From: Pseudomonas sp. LB-090624
GTDB taxonomy: Bacteria; Pseudomonadota; Gammaproteobacteria; Pseudomonadales; Pseudomonadaceae
DNA length: 64,000 nucleotides
Reading direction: 5' to 3'
Assembly: GCF_003205205.1 (NCBI RefSeq)
Contig: NZ_QJRL01000001.1
Span: 124,001-188,000 of the forward strand
In this document: one piece after another, positions 55,771 to 63,969 of the stretch
How the letters are laid out: each line of letters begins with the position of its first letter
Numbering within the stretch: position 1 is the first letter of the stretch
The notes under the pieces: generated by a model
Database searches by the model: none
What the model was told of the DNA's origin: nothing
Seen by the model: the letters and a program-made list of their open reading frames with translations, nothing else
Translations under genes and position numbers: made by a program

Positions 55771-56835
55771 TCAGTCACCGTCGTTGGCATTGAAGCCCAG
55801 CTGGATGTTCAGCGCCTTGGCCAGCTCGCCTTCGTGCAGGCGGTGGACGGCGTTGAGGCTGTCGTAGATCTGGTTGAGGGTTTGCTGGCCAGCGTCGTCG
55901 GCCAGCAGCTCGCCCAGGTTCTTCTGGTTATCGGCCAGCAGTTTGAGCGAGGCAGCGTAGGCGGCGTCGATCTTGTCTGCCAGCGCTTTCTGATCGCTGG
56001 GCAGCAAGCCGCGCAAGCCTTGGTTGTCGACCCCGACCCAGACGGTTTCGGCCGCCTTGAGGGTGGCTTCCAGGCTCTTCATCGAGTTGTGGCTGCGCCA
56101 GGCTTCAGCCTGCAGCGGTTGCGGGATGCCCTTGCTCTGGCGGCCCATTGGCGCACCCAGCTTCTTCTTCAGGGTATCCAGGGCGGTGACCTGGGAACGC
56201 AGCAGGTCGGCGATTGCCTCGTGGGAATCGGCGTAGCGTTGGTTGGGGAACTTGGTCATCTGCGAGAGCATGCCGTCGGTGCTGTTCCAGCTCTTGAGGA
56301 TGTCTTCGGCAAGGGCCTTCTGGTGCTCACCGATGGCCACCAGCAGCGGGCAGTAGCGGGCTTTCTGCTCGGCAGTGGCGATGTCCGGTTTGCTGTCGAA
56401 CAGGATGTACTCGTAGGCGGACAGGCCGCGCACTACCACGCTGGCCTTGTCCAGGGCCGCGGCATCGACTGGCTTGTCACCGTTGACCAGTTGCTCGACC
56501 TGGCGACCGACCAGGTTCTTCTTGTCGGGCCAGAACTGCACCTGCCAGGCGCGGTTGCCTTCGGCCAGCGGGCCGACCAGCAGCGGTTGCAGCTCGGCCC
56601 AGGCTTTTTGCGCGTTGAGGAAGTCGGCGCGGGCCTTGTCCAGGTCTTCCTTGCCTTCGCAGTAGGCCAGAGCGCTGGCAGCCAGCATGCGGTCGGCTTC
56701 GACCCAGCGGCTGTAGGTGGGCAGGATCACCTGCTTGGCGATGGCGGCGGAGGTCACGGCTTGCGGGTCCTGCGGCGAGCAGGCGCCGAGGGCGAGTGCG
56801 GCGAGGCTGGTGAACAACAGTTTGGGTCGGAACAT
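55771..56835 (-). CDS. Imelysin-family lipoprotein
   Basis: A 354-residue lipoprotein: signal peptide and lipobox ALGAC (Cys19), then the helical imelysin (peptidase M75) fold, ending with a polar tail. The GxHxxE metal motif typical of imelysins is replaced by LSAYEYILFD near residue 135, as in the divergent second imelysin of such loci. It is probably a periplasmic or outer-membrane iron-acquisition component. It lies between the di-haem oxidoreductase (20 bases upstream) and DUF1513 genes in one operon. Confidence 0.87.
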   Translation of the reverse strand: MFRPKLLFTSLAALALGACSPQDPQAVTSAAIAKQVILPTYSRWVEADRMLAASALAYCEGKEDLDKARADFLNAQKAWAELQPLLVGPLAEGNRAWQVQFWPDKKNLVGRQVEQLVNGDKPVDAAALDKASVVVRGLSAYEYILFDSKPDIATAEQKARYCPLLVAIGEHQKALAEDILKSWNSTDGMLSQMTKFPNQRYADSHEAIADLLRSQVTALDTLKKKLGAPMGRQSKGIPQPLQAEAWRSHNSMKSLEATLKAAETVWVGVDNQGLRGLLPSDQKALADKIDAAYAASLKLLADNQKNLGELLADDAGQQTLNQIYDSLNAVHRLHEGELAKALNIQLGFNANDGD

Positions 56836-56855
56836 GCCCGGCTCCTTAGCGCGTT

Positions 56856-58286
56856 TTAAAGTGAGTTCAGGAACGCCAGCAACGCAGTGCGCTGCTCGGC
56901 ATCGAAAGTGAGTACGAAGTTGCGTGCCGCCTCGGCTTCGCCGCCGTGCCAGAGCACGGCTTCAAGCAGGTTGCGGGCGCGGCCGTCGTGCAGGAACTGG
57001 CTGTGGCCGCTGACCGTTTCGCTCAGGCCGATGCCCCACAGTGGCGGGGTACGCCAGTCCTGGCCATTGGCGGCGAATTCGGTGCGCTCGTCGGCCAGCC
57101 CCGGGCCCATGTCATGCAGCAACAGGTCGCTGTAGGGGCGGATGACCTGGTTGGCCAGTTCCGGCTCGGCGGCATTGGCGGCGGTGGTGAATTGCGGGGT
57201 ATGGCAACCCTGGCAGCCTGCCTGGTAGAACAGGTTCTTCCCTGCCAGTACGTGTGGCGAGCCCACGTCGCGGCGGGCCGGCACGCCCAGGTTGCGGGTG
57301 TAGAAGGTGACCAGGCGCAGGATGTTGTCGCTGACTTCCTTCTCGCCATCGGCGCCATCGCCATTGGCCGCGGCCAGGCAGTCGGTTTGGGCCGGGGTGC
57401 AGTCGTCTTTGGGCTGCAGGGTACTGGTCAGGCCCATGTCGCCGGCAAAGGCGTGCACGTTCTGCTGGTTGACGTTGGGCTGGCCGGCTTTCCAGCCGAA
57501 GCGGCCGACCACGGTCTTGCCCTGGGCGTCGTCCCACACCCGGTTGGCCCGCCCGCGGATGCCGTCGCGGTTGCGGTCGTCCGGATCTTCGTTGGCCAGC
57601 AGGTCGGCCTCAGGGATGGCTTCGAGCAGGCCCAGGCCGATCATCGGCGGCGCCACGCGTGCCGAAAACCGTGTGTCGGGGTGCATCACGCCATAGCCGA
57701 GCTGGGTGATCTGCAGGGCCGGCTTGCGCAGCTCGACTTGCTGGCCGTCCCTGAATGTCAGCGTTTCGCTGCTGTAGCTCACCCGTAGCTTGCCTTCCGG
57801 AGCGACCCCGGGGATGGCCATGTCCTGCAGTTGGGTGCCGTAGACCGGCTCTGGTACCACGCCGAGACGTTCGATCACCTTGGCCAGGTAGGGTTGGTCG
57901 GGGATCGACAGGCGGACCAGCATGCCTACTGCATTGCTGTCGCCTGGCTCTGGCGGATGGCCGCGGCCATCGCGCACGTGGCAGTTCTGGCAGGCGTTGG
58001 TGTTGAACAGCGGGCCGAGGCCGTCACGGGCGGTGGTGGTGGACGGGGCAATCACCCACGGATTGCGGAAAAAGCTGTTGCCTACGGCGAAATCCAGACG
58101 TCGCTCGGGCGAGAGGTTGGCCGAGGGCAGGGAATAGGCGTTACGGTCGGCACGCTGCACGGTCGCCTTGCCAGCCGACAAGGCTTCGCCGGGCTCGGCC
58201 TGGGTGAAACGCGGGGCGTCATCACAGGCGGCGAGGGCGAAGGCCAGCAGCACGGGGGAAAGTCGAGACAGCGACAAGGACATCAA
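56856..58286 (-). CDS. Di-haem oxidoreductase (DUF1111, thiol-oxidoreductase-like)
   Basis: A 476-residue exported di-haem protein. N-terminal signal with lipobox-like ALAAC (Cys21). Two haem-c sites: CQNCH (99-103) and CQGCH about residue 357. The fold resembles cytochrome c peroxidase-like MauG relatives. It is the first gene of the minus-strand operon with the second imelysin and DUF1513 genes, a set found in iron-limitation regulons. Substrate unknown; redox handling of iron in the periplasm is a reasonable guess. Confidence 0.9.
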   Translation of the reverse strand: MMSLSLSRLSPVLLAFALAACDDAPRFTQAEPGEALSAGKATVQRADRNAYSLPSANLSPERRLDFAVGNSFFRNPWVIAPSTTTARDGLGPLFNTNACQNCHVRDGRGHPPEPGDSNAVGMLVRLSIPDQPYLAKVIERLGVVPEPVYGTQLQDMAIPGVAPEGKLRVSYSSETLTFRDGQQVELRKPALQITQLGYGVMHPDTRFSARVAPPMIGLGLLEAIPEADLLANEDPDDRNRDGIRGRANRVWDDAQGKTVVGRFGWKAGQPNVNQQNVHAFAGDMGLTSTLQPKDDCTPAQTDCLAAANGDGADGEKEVSDNILRLVTFYTRNLGVPARRDVGSPHVLAGKNLFYQAGCQGCHTPQFTTAANAAEPELANQVIRPYSDLLLHDMGPGLADERTEFAANGQDWRTPPLWGIGLSETVSGHSQFLHDGRARNLLEAVLWHGGEAEAARNFVLTFDAEQRTALLAFLNSL

Positions 58287-58348
58287 GGATCCTGGGCTTG
58301 AGCGAAAAACCGGCGTGCAAGCTTAGCAGGCCCAGGATCATTGAATAA

Positions 58349-58367
58349 GAGCAATTTGCGTTTGCTC
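58349..58367 (-). promoter_or_regulatory. Operator-like inverted repeat before the di-haem oxidoreductase operon
   Basis: GAGCAA-TTTGCGT-TTGCTC is a perfect 6-bp inverted repeat, 63 bases before the start codon. Inside it, ATTTGCGTTTGC (58354-58365) matches the element before irpA (ATTTGCATTTGC, 60828-60839) at 11 of 12 positions. Confidence 0.55.
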
Positions 58368-58393
58368 GATGAAATCGTCGCCTTTCGAGGCAC

Positions 58394-58780
58394 TCACGCC
58401 ATGTAAAGCGTGAACTGTCGATTGACCAGGCTGATGATCAGGTTCTTGTTGCCGCCATTGCGATTGTCGCCGGGTACCTCGACAGCCTCTTCACTGGCAT
58501 ATTCCATGGTGCTGGCAGTGAGCTGTTTGATCGCGTCCTCGTGCGCGGGTTGCCAGTAATCCTGGTAGAGCCAGATGCTGGTACCGGCCGCCGGGCCGAG
58601 GATCAAGCGCAAGGCTTTGTGGTTTTCACTGGATTTACCGATCCACGGAACGGCCAGCGAGCCATTCCAGGCGTGCTGGGCGCCGATTGCCAGGCTATGG
58701 CTGCGGTTTTCACCGTCGATCACGGTCAAGGTGTAGGGCGTGTTGTTGGCGATGGAGCGCAAGTAGGTGACGCTGGCCAT
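58394..58780 (-). CDS. Unknown 128-residue protein, second gene of a two-gene cassette
   Basis: A soluble protein without signal peptide or membrane helix. It begins MASVTYLRSIANNTPYTLTVIDGENRS and looks all-beta: short strands with NNTPYTL, HAWNGSLAVPWIG, KALRLILG and SIWLYQDYW, ending NLIISLVNRQFTLYMA. The N-x-T-x-Y-x-L opening and aromatic-rich strands recall small beta-sandwich lectins or cytolysins, but I cannot assign a family. AAGGA lies nine bases before ATG 58780. It follows its partner by 12 bases. Hand count of 58381-58620 gives 139 G+C of 240 (58%), lower than the neighbouring operon. Confidence 0.75.
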   Translation of the reverse strand: MASVTYLRSIANNTPYTLTVIDGENRSHSLAIGAQHAWNGSLAVPWIGKSSENHKALRLILGPAAGTSIWLYQDYWQPAHEDAIKQLTASTMEYASEEAVEVPGDNRNGGNKNLIISLVNRQFTLYMA

Positions 58781-58792
58781 GTGAGGGTCCTT

Positions 58793-59275
58793 TTACGGTC
58801 GGTTGTCTGGGCGTGGCAACGGGCTGCTTGGGCTGCGGTAGACGTACGCTGCAAGCAGGGTGATCTCGTTGAAGGGCGGGTCAAGTTCGGCGGGGTCAAA
58901 GCGACCCAGTAGCTGCAGCCCTTGGGTGAAGGCAACGGCCTCGAACATCCTGCGGTCGGTTTCATTGGGGTCATACAGGTAGATCTTGCCGGGGCGGGCA
59001 ACCACCCTGCACATCTCCAGGGCCACGTGGTAAGTGATGGGAGCACCCATCAGGGTCACATGGGGAATCGCGCGATCGTCCAGGGGGAAGTCGGGCGCGT
59101 CGTACTCGTAGACGAGAACCAGGTTGGGAATGTGCTCGCCCGTGAAGGGGCCGTTGGAAATCCGTTGGCCGGCTTTGTTCAGGTTGTAGGCGTCACGGAA
59201 CCCAGTAACGAGGTCCTTCCCTTTCACCCGCTGGACGATTCGGCCTTCGCCCCAGACATCAAGAACCTGCAGCAC
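58793..59275 (-). CDS. Unknown 160-residue protein with partial methyltransferase-like C-terminal half
   Basis: No signal peptide. The C-terminal half (VALEMCRVVARPGKIYLYDPNETDRRMFEAV...LLGRFDP, about residues 85-130) resembles the late helix and strand of class I methyltransferases (E-x-x-R-V-x-x-P-G-x-I-Y-L), but the N-terminal half lacks the glycine-rich SAM loop, so catalytic activity is doubtful. The first part (VQRVKGKDLVTGFRDAYNLNKAG) is unlike anything I recognise. GTG start with a perfect AGGAGG four bases upstream. Separated from irpA by a terminator, so it needs its own promoter in 59276-59369. Confidence 0.75.
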   Translation of the reverse strand: MLQVLDVWGEGRIVQRVKGKDLVTGFRDAYNLNKAGQRISNGPFTGEHIPNLVLVYEYDAPDFPLDDRAIPHVTLMGAPITYHVALEMCRVVARPGKIYLYDPNETDRRMFEAVAFTQGLQLLGRFDPAELDPPFNEITLLAAYVYRSPSSPLPRPDNRP

Positions 59276-59369
59276 TGTGCCTCCTGCTTGTTGATCCGAT
59301 GAAGGTCAGCAGGATGACTATCGCGGCGCATGCCAGGCAGCGGGAATTGCAGCCCCTGCCGTGCAAACG

Positions 59370-59396
59370 AAAACGCCCGGCACAAGGCCGGGCGTT
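59370..59396 (-). terminator. Intrinsic terminator after irpA
   Basis: AAACGCCCGGC-loop-GCCGGGCGTTT; read on the minus strand it is followed by TTCGTTTG (with the stem's T's, a T-rich end). It separates irpA from the two-gene cassette. Confidence 0.85.
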
Positions 59397-59419
59397 TGGG
59401 GTGAAGCGCGGTTAGCGGA

Positions 59420-60757
59420 TCAGAACTCGTGATCCGCAGTGTCCGGGTTCAGGTTGGCGATACCCAGCTTGCCCGCCGCCTGCTCGATCGAACCGGTCTG
59501 CTTGACCAGGGCGGCGATGGCGTCACGTACGATCTGGTTGCCGGCAGCGTTGTCGGCGGCGATCAGCTGATCGTAGTGCTCGCCTTTGAGGGCGTGGTCG
59601 ACCATCACCTGGATCTTGGCTTCGGTGGCTTCCAGGTCGGCCTTGAGGGTAGCGTCGGCCGCCGGGTCAACCTTGGCTACCAGCGACGACAGGCTCGGGC
59701 CGCTGACCTTGGTGCCGTCCGGACGGGTGTACTCGCCCAGGTAGACGTTGCGAATGCCCTTGGCGTCGTAGAAGTGCGAGTAGTGAGTGTTGTCACTGAA
59801 GCAGTCTTGCTCGTCTTCTGGCGAGTTGGCTTCCAGCGAAACCTTCATGCGCTCGCCTGCCAGTTCACCCAGCGACAGGCTGCCCATGCCGAACAGCATC
59901 TTGCGCAGGCCGTCGGTGACCGGCTCGGCTTCCAGCTTGGCGCGGTAGTTGTCGGCGACGTTCGGCGCCCAGTTGCCGACCATTTCTTCGAGGTCGGTGA
60001 CCAGCAGCTGGGTGACTGCTTTCAGGTAGGCACGACGGCGGTCGTTGTGGCCACCAGTGGCGCCCTGGCCTTCGAGGTAGTCGGAAACCGGGCGGGCGCC
60101 GGCGCCTGGGCCGGTGCCGTTGAGGTCCTGGCCCCAGAGCAGGAATTCGATGGCGTGGTAGCCAGTGGCGACGTTGGCTTCGGAACCTGCCAGTTCGTTC
60201 AGGCTGGCCAGCTTCTCAGGGGTGATGTCCTTGACGTCGACTTTCTCTTCGCCAACCTGGATCTCGGTGTTGGCGATGATGTTGGCGCTGCCGGCCGGGT
60301 TGCCCAGGGCATGCTCGTAGCTCTTGTCTACGTAGTCGATCAGGCCTTCGTCCAGCGGCCACGCGTTCACCTGGCCTTCCCAGTCATCGATGATGGTGTT
60401 GCCGAAGCGGAAGGCTTCGCTCTGCAGGTAAGGAACGCGTGCGGCGAACCAGGCCTCCTTGGCGGCCTTCAGGGTTTCATCGCTGGGCTTGGCGAGGAAC
60501 GCGTCGACAGCGGTCTGCAGGGTTTTGGCGGTGCTCAGCGAGTCGCTGTATACGGCGTAGACCATTTCGGCGTAATGCTTGACCACGGCTTTGCCGGCGG
60601 CTTCGTCGACAGCCCCGGGTGCCGCAGCGGTGGTGCTGGCGGCAGCAGCAGGAGCCTGGGCTTGCGGAGCGGCAGCCTTGTCATCTTTTTCGCCGCAACC
60701 GGCGAGGGCGATGGCGATGGCCAGCAGACTGGCGGAGGCCAGGGGCATTCGAATCAT
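59420..60757 (-). CDS. irpA: Iron-regulated imelysin lipoprotein, IrpA-like
   Basis: A 445-residue lipoprotein: signal peptide with lipobox ALAGC (Cys21), an Ala/Pro/Gln-rich tether (about 25-50), and a two-lobed helical imelysin domain with the GxHxxE motif GYHAIE (His201, Glu204) followed by FLLWGQDLNG. IrpA-type imelysins take part in iron uptake in cyanobacteria and proteobacteria. ATG 60757 gives the normal start (MIRMPLASA); the longer frame to 60865 is unlikely. A Fur-box-like element lies 64 bases upstream. Confidence 0.9.
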   Translation of the reverse strand: MIRMPLASASLLAIAIALAGCGEKDDKAAAPQAQAPAAAASTTAAAPGAVDEAAGKAVVKHYAEMVYAVYSDSLSTAKTLQTAVDAFLAKPSDETLKAAKEAWFAARVPYLQSEAFRFGNTIIDDWEGQVNAWPLDEGLIDYVDKSYEHALGNPAGSANIIANTEIQVGEEKVDVKDITPEKLASLNELAGSEANVATGYHAIEFLLWGQDLNGTGPGAGARPVSDYLEGQGATGGHNDRRRAYLKAVTQLLVTDLEEMVGNWAPNVADNYRAKLEAEPVTDGLRKMLFGMGSLSLGELAGERMKVSLEANSPEDEQDCFSDNTHYSHFYDAKGIRNVYLGEYTRPDGTKVSGPSLSSLVAKVDPAADATLKADLEATEAKIQVMVDHALKGEHYDQLIAADNAAGNQIVRDAIAALVKQTGSIEQAAGKLGIANLNPDTADHEF

Positions 60758-60820
60758 TATTGGTTTTCCTGCGTCGTGTGGTTGGACAGTGCGCCGAGGC
60801 ACGCGAAACCGCAACATCAT

Positions 60821-60839
60821 GCGAAAGATTTGCATTTGC
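60821..60839 (-). promoter_or_regulatory. Fur-box-like operator before irpA
   Basis: Minus strand GCAAATGCAAATCTTTCGC, continuing into ATG, matches the 19-bp Fur consensus at 12 positions by hand alignment and resembles the GCAAATGNNAATNNTTCGCAT form common in Pseudomonas. Confidence 0.6.
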
Positions 60840-60903
60840 TGTAAAGGGTCTGACGTGCAATTCATTCAAATCCCGGCTGCAGGCTGTAACCGGGCAGGTG
60901 GGC

Positions 60904-62955
60904 CTAGAGCATCGAAACCTGGTTACGCTGTGCTTGCTTGAGGAAGTGGCTCAGCTCCCGCGCCGGCAGCGGCTTGCTGTAGTGGTAGCCCTGGCCCTCG
61001 TGGCAGCCTTGGGCAATGATGTAGGTTTCCTGCTCGGCGGTTTCCACGCCCTCGGCGATTACCTGCATGCCCAGGCTCTTGCCCAGCTGGATGATGGCGC
61101 GAACGATGGTGGCGTCGTCATCGTCGTCGAGCAGGTCCTGGACGAAGCTCTTGTCGATCTTGATCTTGTCCAGCGGGAGTGACTTCAGATAGCTGAGCGA
61201 CGAGTAGCCGGTGCCGAAGTCGTCGATGGCTATCAGCGCCCCGGAGCGGCGAAGGCTCAGCAGGTGCTGGGCGGCGGTGCTGATGTCTTCCATCAGGCCG
61301 GTTTCGGTGACTTCCAGTTCCAGGCTGCGCGGCGGCAGGCGGTAGGCCTGCAGCAGGTTGTTGACCACCCGTGGCAGCTCACTGTGGTGCAACTGCACGG
61401 TGGACAGGTTGACCGCCATGCGCAGGTCGCTGAAGCCCAGGTCGTGCCATTCGCGCAACTGCCGGCAGGCCTGGTCGAGCACCCATTCGCCGATGCTGAT
61501 GATGCTGCCGTTCTGTTCGGCCAACGGGATGAACTGGTCGGGCGGCACCATGCCCAGCTCCGGGTGCTGCCAGCGCAGCAGCGCCTCGACACCCACCACG
61601 CGGTGGTCGCGGTAGCTGATCTGTGGCTGATACACCAGGTACAACTGATTGCGCGGCAGCGCTTCGCGCAAGTCTTTTTCCAGCTCGCGGCGGCGACGCA
61701 TCTCGCTGTCGACGCTGGCGATATAGAACTGGTAGCGGTTGCGCGAACGGGCCTTGGCCAGGGTCATGGTCTGTTCGGCTTTCTGCAGCAGCTTCTCGGT
61801 ACTGTCGCCGTCTTCGGGGAACAGGGTGATGCCGATGGTGGCGCGCAGGCGGATTTGCTGGTGGTCGAGGTCGAACGGTACTTCAAGGTCATCCAGAATG
61901 CTTTGCGCCAGTTCGGCGGCCTCGTAGGGCTGCTCGATATTGGCCTGCACCAGGGCAAACTGGTCGCCGCCCAGCCGTGCCAAGGCGCCCAGGCGCCCGC
62001 TGTGGGCACGCAGGCGGTCGGCCAACGCCAGCAGCAGCTGATCACCGACCTGGTAGCTGAACTGCTCGTTGATGCCCTTGAAATCGTCAAGGCCCACGCA
62101 CAGTACAGCCACGCGGTGCTGCAGTCGGCCGCCGTCGACGAGGATCTTGTCCAGTTGCTGCTGCAATTGCTGGCGGTTGGGCAAGCCGGTGAGGAAGTCG
62201 TACTGGGCCATGCGTTGCAGGCTGTTTTCTGCTTCATGGCGCAGGTGGGTGTTGCGCTCGATCGACGCCAGCAGCTGGTTGGCGGTGTTCACCCACAGGC
62301 CCAGTTCGTTTTTTTCGTGGCCCTTGAGCAGCGGCAACTGGTGCTGGCTGGGGCGGTCGGGGTTGATCTGGGTGAGGTGCTCGATGATCTTCGACAGCGG
62401 CTTGGTCAGCAGCCAGTGGTAGACCAGGTACAGCACCAGGCCCATGGCCAAGGCCCGCAACACACCGGAGATGAAGATGATCACCGCGTTGATCAGGAAG
62501 CCTTCGCCGTAGGACGACGTGTCGAGGGTGATGCTGAGGTCGCCGTAGTACTCGCTGTAGGGGCCACGGCCGACCAGTTGCGTGGTGTAGGTGCGTTCCT
62601 GGCCAAGGATCAGGTCGGTCAGCCAGCGCATCGACGTGTCCCGCAGCGGGCGCGACTTTTCAGCCAGCATGGTTTCGTTGGGGTGACCGATGGACGCCAT
62701 GCGCACCGATTCGTCCTGGAACAGGCCTTCCATCACCTGCATGCCCATTTCGCGGTCGAGGCTGTACACCGCCTGAGTGGATGGGTCGCGGAACATGTCG
62801 AGAATGCGCTGGGCATCGTTGTTCACGGCCTGGCGGGTCTTGTAGGTGTCGTAGACGATTTGCGCACAGCTGAGCACGACGCCGACCGCCAACGCCGACA
62901 ACAGCACGACCCTGAGCAACTTGACCGACAAGCTGTTCCGCAATTCCAGCTTCAA
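60904..62955 (-). CDS. bifA: Cyclic di-GMP phosphodiesterase BifA (degenerate GGDEF plus EAL)
   Basis: A 683-residue inner-membrane enzyme: helix 1 (about 13-35), periplasmic sensor (36-155), helix 2 (about 156-181), HAMP-like linker, GGDEF domain with a degenerate GGDQF motif (329-333), and an EAL domain with EALLRW (457-462) and the loop-6 DDFGTGYSSLSYL. It degrades c-di-GMP and thereby favours motility and biofilm dispersal; the GGDQF domain should not synthesise it. Adjacent sodB matches the P. aeruginosa bifA-sodB order. I prefer TTG 62955 (AAGGAA upstream, MKLELRNSLS); ATG 62988 adds 11 residues. Confidence 0.92.
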   Translation of the reverse strand: MKLELRNSLSVKLLRVVLLSALAVGVVLSCAQIVYDTYKTRQAVNNDAQRILDMFRDPSTQAVYSLDREMGMQVMEGLFQDESVRMASIGHPNETMLAEKSRPLRDTSMRWLTDLILGQERTYTTQLVGRGPYSEYYGDLSITLDTSSYGEGFLINAVIIFISGVLRALAMGLVLYLVYHWLLTKPLSKIIEHLTQINPDRPSQHQLPLLKGHEKNELGLWVNTANQLLASIERNTHLRHEAENSLQRMAQYDFLTGLPNRQQLQQQLDKILVDGGRLQHRVAVLCVGLDDFKGINEQFSYQVGDQLLLALADRLRAHSGRLGALARLGGDQFALVQANIEQPYEAAELAQSILDDLEVPFDLDHQQIRLRATIGITLFPEDGDSTEKLLQKAEQTMTLAKARSRNRYQFYIASVDSEMRRRRELEKDLREALPRNQLYLVYQPQISYRDHRVVGVEALLRWQHPELGMVPPDQFIPLAEQNGSIISIGEWVLDQACRQLREWHDLGFSDLRMAVNLSTVQLHHSELPRVVNNLLQAYRLPPRSLELEVTETGLMEDISTAAQHLLSLRRSGALIAIDDFGTGYSSLSYLKSLPLDKIKIDKSFVQDLLDDDDDATIVRAIIQLGKSLGMQVIAEGVETAEQETYIIAQGCHEGQGYHYSKPLPARELSHFLKQAQRNQVSML

Positions 62956-63213
62956 TGGGGTTTCCTTAATCCATGCGCATGGCATCATTTTGCCATCAAC
63001 GATGACGATACACTACCGGCCGACCATGAGCAGTGTATCGGTTGCCTGACCCCGCAACTTGAATGCGCTGTATCAATCTTCCAGAGGTTTGATGTTAGCG
63101 CGCTATGCGGGCTGAGCAAGCAAAACCGTGCCTGCCCATGGCGGGTAACCCTGCGCCCACGGATACGGCGCTGCTTGTGGCCCTGCTGCATCCCTGTGGC
63201 AGCGCGCAGGCAC
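62956..63213. other. Intergenic region between sodB and bifA
   Basis: About 300 bases including the sodB terminator. No credible gene. The main feature is a perfect 9-bp inverted repeat CGATACACT/AGTGTATCG (63006-63014 and 63032-63040) about 50 bases before the bifA start. Confidence 0.5.
63006..63040 (-). promoter_or_regulatory. Inverted repeat in the bifA upstream region
   Basis: CGATACACT and AGTGTATCG are perfect reverse complements with a 17-base spacer, 51 bases before TTG 62955. It could be an operator for a dimeric regulator or a leader hairpin. Confidence 0.5.
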
Positions 63214-63242
63214 AAAAAACCCGGCACGTGGCCGGGTTTTTT
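63214..63242 (-). terminator. Intrinsic terminator after sodB
   Basis: AAAAAACCCGGC-ACGTG-GCCGGGTTTTTT, symmetric A/T flanks, 19 bases beyond the sodB stop on the minus strand. Confidence 0.93.
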
Positions 63243-63260
63243 GGATCAAGGCTGGATGAC

Positions 63261-63857
63261 TCAGGCCTTGAAGGTCTTGCCTTCGAACTGCTCGGCAACG
63301 AAGGCCCAGTTGACCAGGTTCCAGAACGCCTCGACGTACTTCGGACGCAGGTTGCGGTAGTCGATGTAGTAGGCGTGCTCCCAGACGTCGCAGGTCAGCA
63401 GCGGGGTGTCGCCGCTGGTCAGCGGGCAGCCGGCGCCGATGGTGCTGGCCAGGGCCAGGGAACCGTCAGCTTTCTTCACCAGCCAGCCCCAGCCGGAACC
63501 GAAGGTACCCACCGAAGTCTTGGTGAACTCTTCCTTGAACTTGTCGAAGGAGCCGAACGCGGCGTTGATGGCGTCAGCCAGTGCACCGGTCGGCTGGCCG
63601 CCGCCGTTTGGCGACAGGCAGTTCCAGTAGAAGGTGTGGTTCCAGACTTGAGCGGCGTTGTTGAAGATGCCGCCCGAAGAGGCCTTGACGATTTCTTCGA
63701 GGGTCTTGCCTTCGAATTCGGTGCCTGGGACCAGGTTGTTCAGGTTCACGACATAGGTGTTGTGGTGCTTGTCGTGGTGATACTCCAGGGTTTCCTTGGA
63801 GATGTGCGGCTGCAGGGCATCGTGGGCGTACGGCAGCGGCGGCAATTCAAAAGCCAT
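63261..63857 (-). CDS. sodB: Iron superoxide dismutase
   Basis: A 198-residue cytoplasmic Fe-SOD that converts superoxide to peroxide and oxygen. Metal ligands His27 ([12 protein letters not shown]), His74 ([13 protein letters not shown]), Asp157 and His161 ([11 protein letters not shown]) are all in place; the Gln at position 70 (AAQVWNH) is the second-sphere residue typical of Fe- rather than Mn-type enzymes. GGAGATCCACC precedes the ATG on the minus strand. Its own promoter and terminator make it monocistronic. Confidence 0.97.
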   Translation of the reverse strand: MAFELPPLPYAHDALQPHISKETLEYHHDKHHNTYVVNLNNLVPGTEFEGKTLEEIVKASSGGIFNNAAQVWNHTFYWNCLSPNGGGQPTGALADAINAAFGSFDKFKEEFTKTSVGTFGSGWGWLVKKADGSLALASTIGAGCPLTSGDTPLLTCDVWEHAYYIDYRNLRPKYVEAFWNLVNWAFVAEQFEGKTFKA

Positions 63858-63960
63858 GGTGGATCTCCTGATTCAGGTCTGTTTGCGGTTTGCGCAAGGC
63901 CGATCACGGGCGGCCCGATAAGCGTCGGCGAGTTTGTACTCTTTGCGACGCAAGGGCTGG

Positions 63961-63969
63961 ATCATAGCA
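63961..63969 (-). promoter_or_regulatory. Extended -10 promoter of sodB
   Basis: Minus strand TGCTATGAT is an extended -10 (TGN plus TATGAT), about 104 bases before the sodB ATG. The -35 at 17-bp spacing is weak (TGGTTA). No Fur box is evident in the visible part, but the window ends 31 bases further on. Confidence 0.5.

Noticed and set aside
61264..63360. 698-codon plus-strand frame opposite bifA
   Set aside because: Antisense shadow that also runs through the intergenic region and into sodB.
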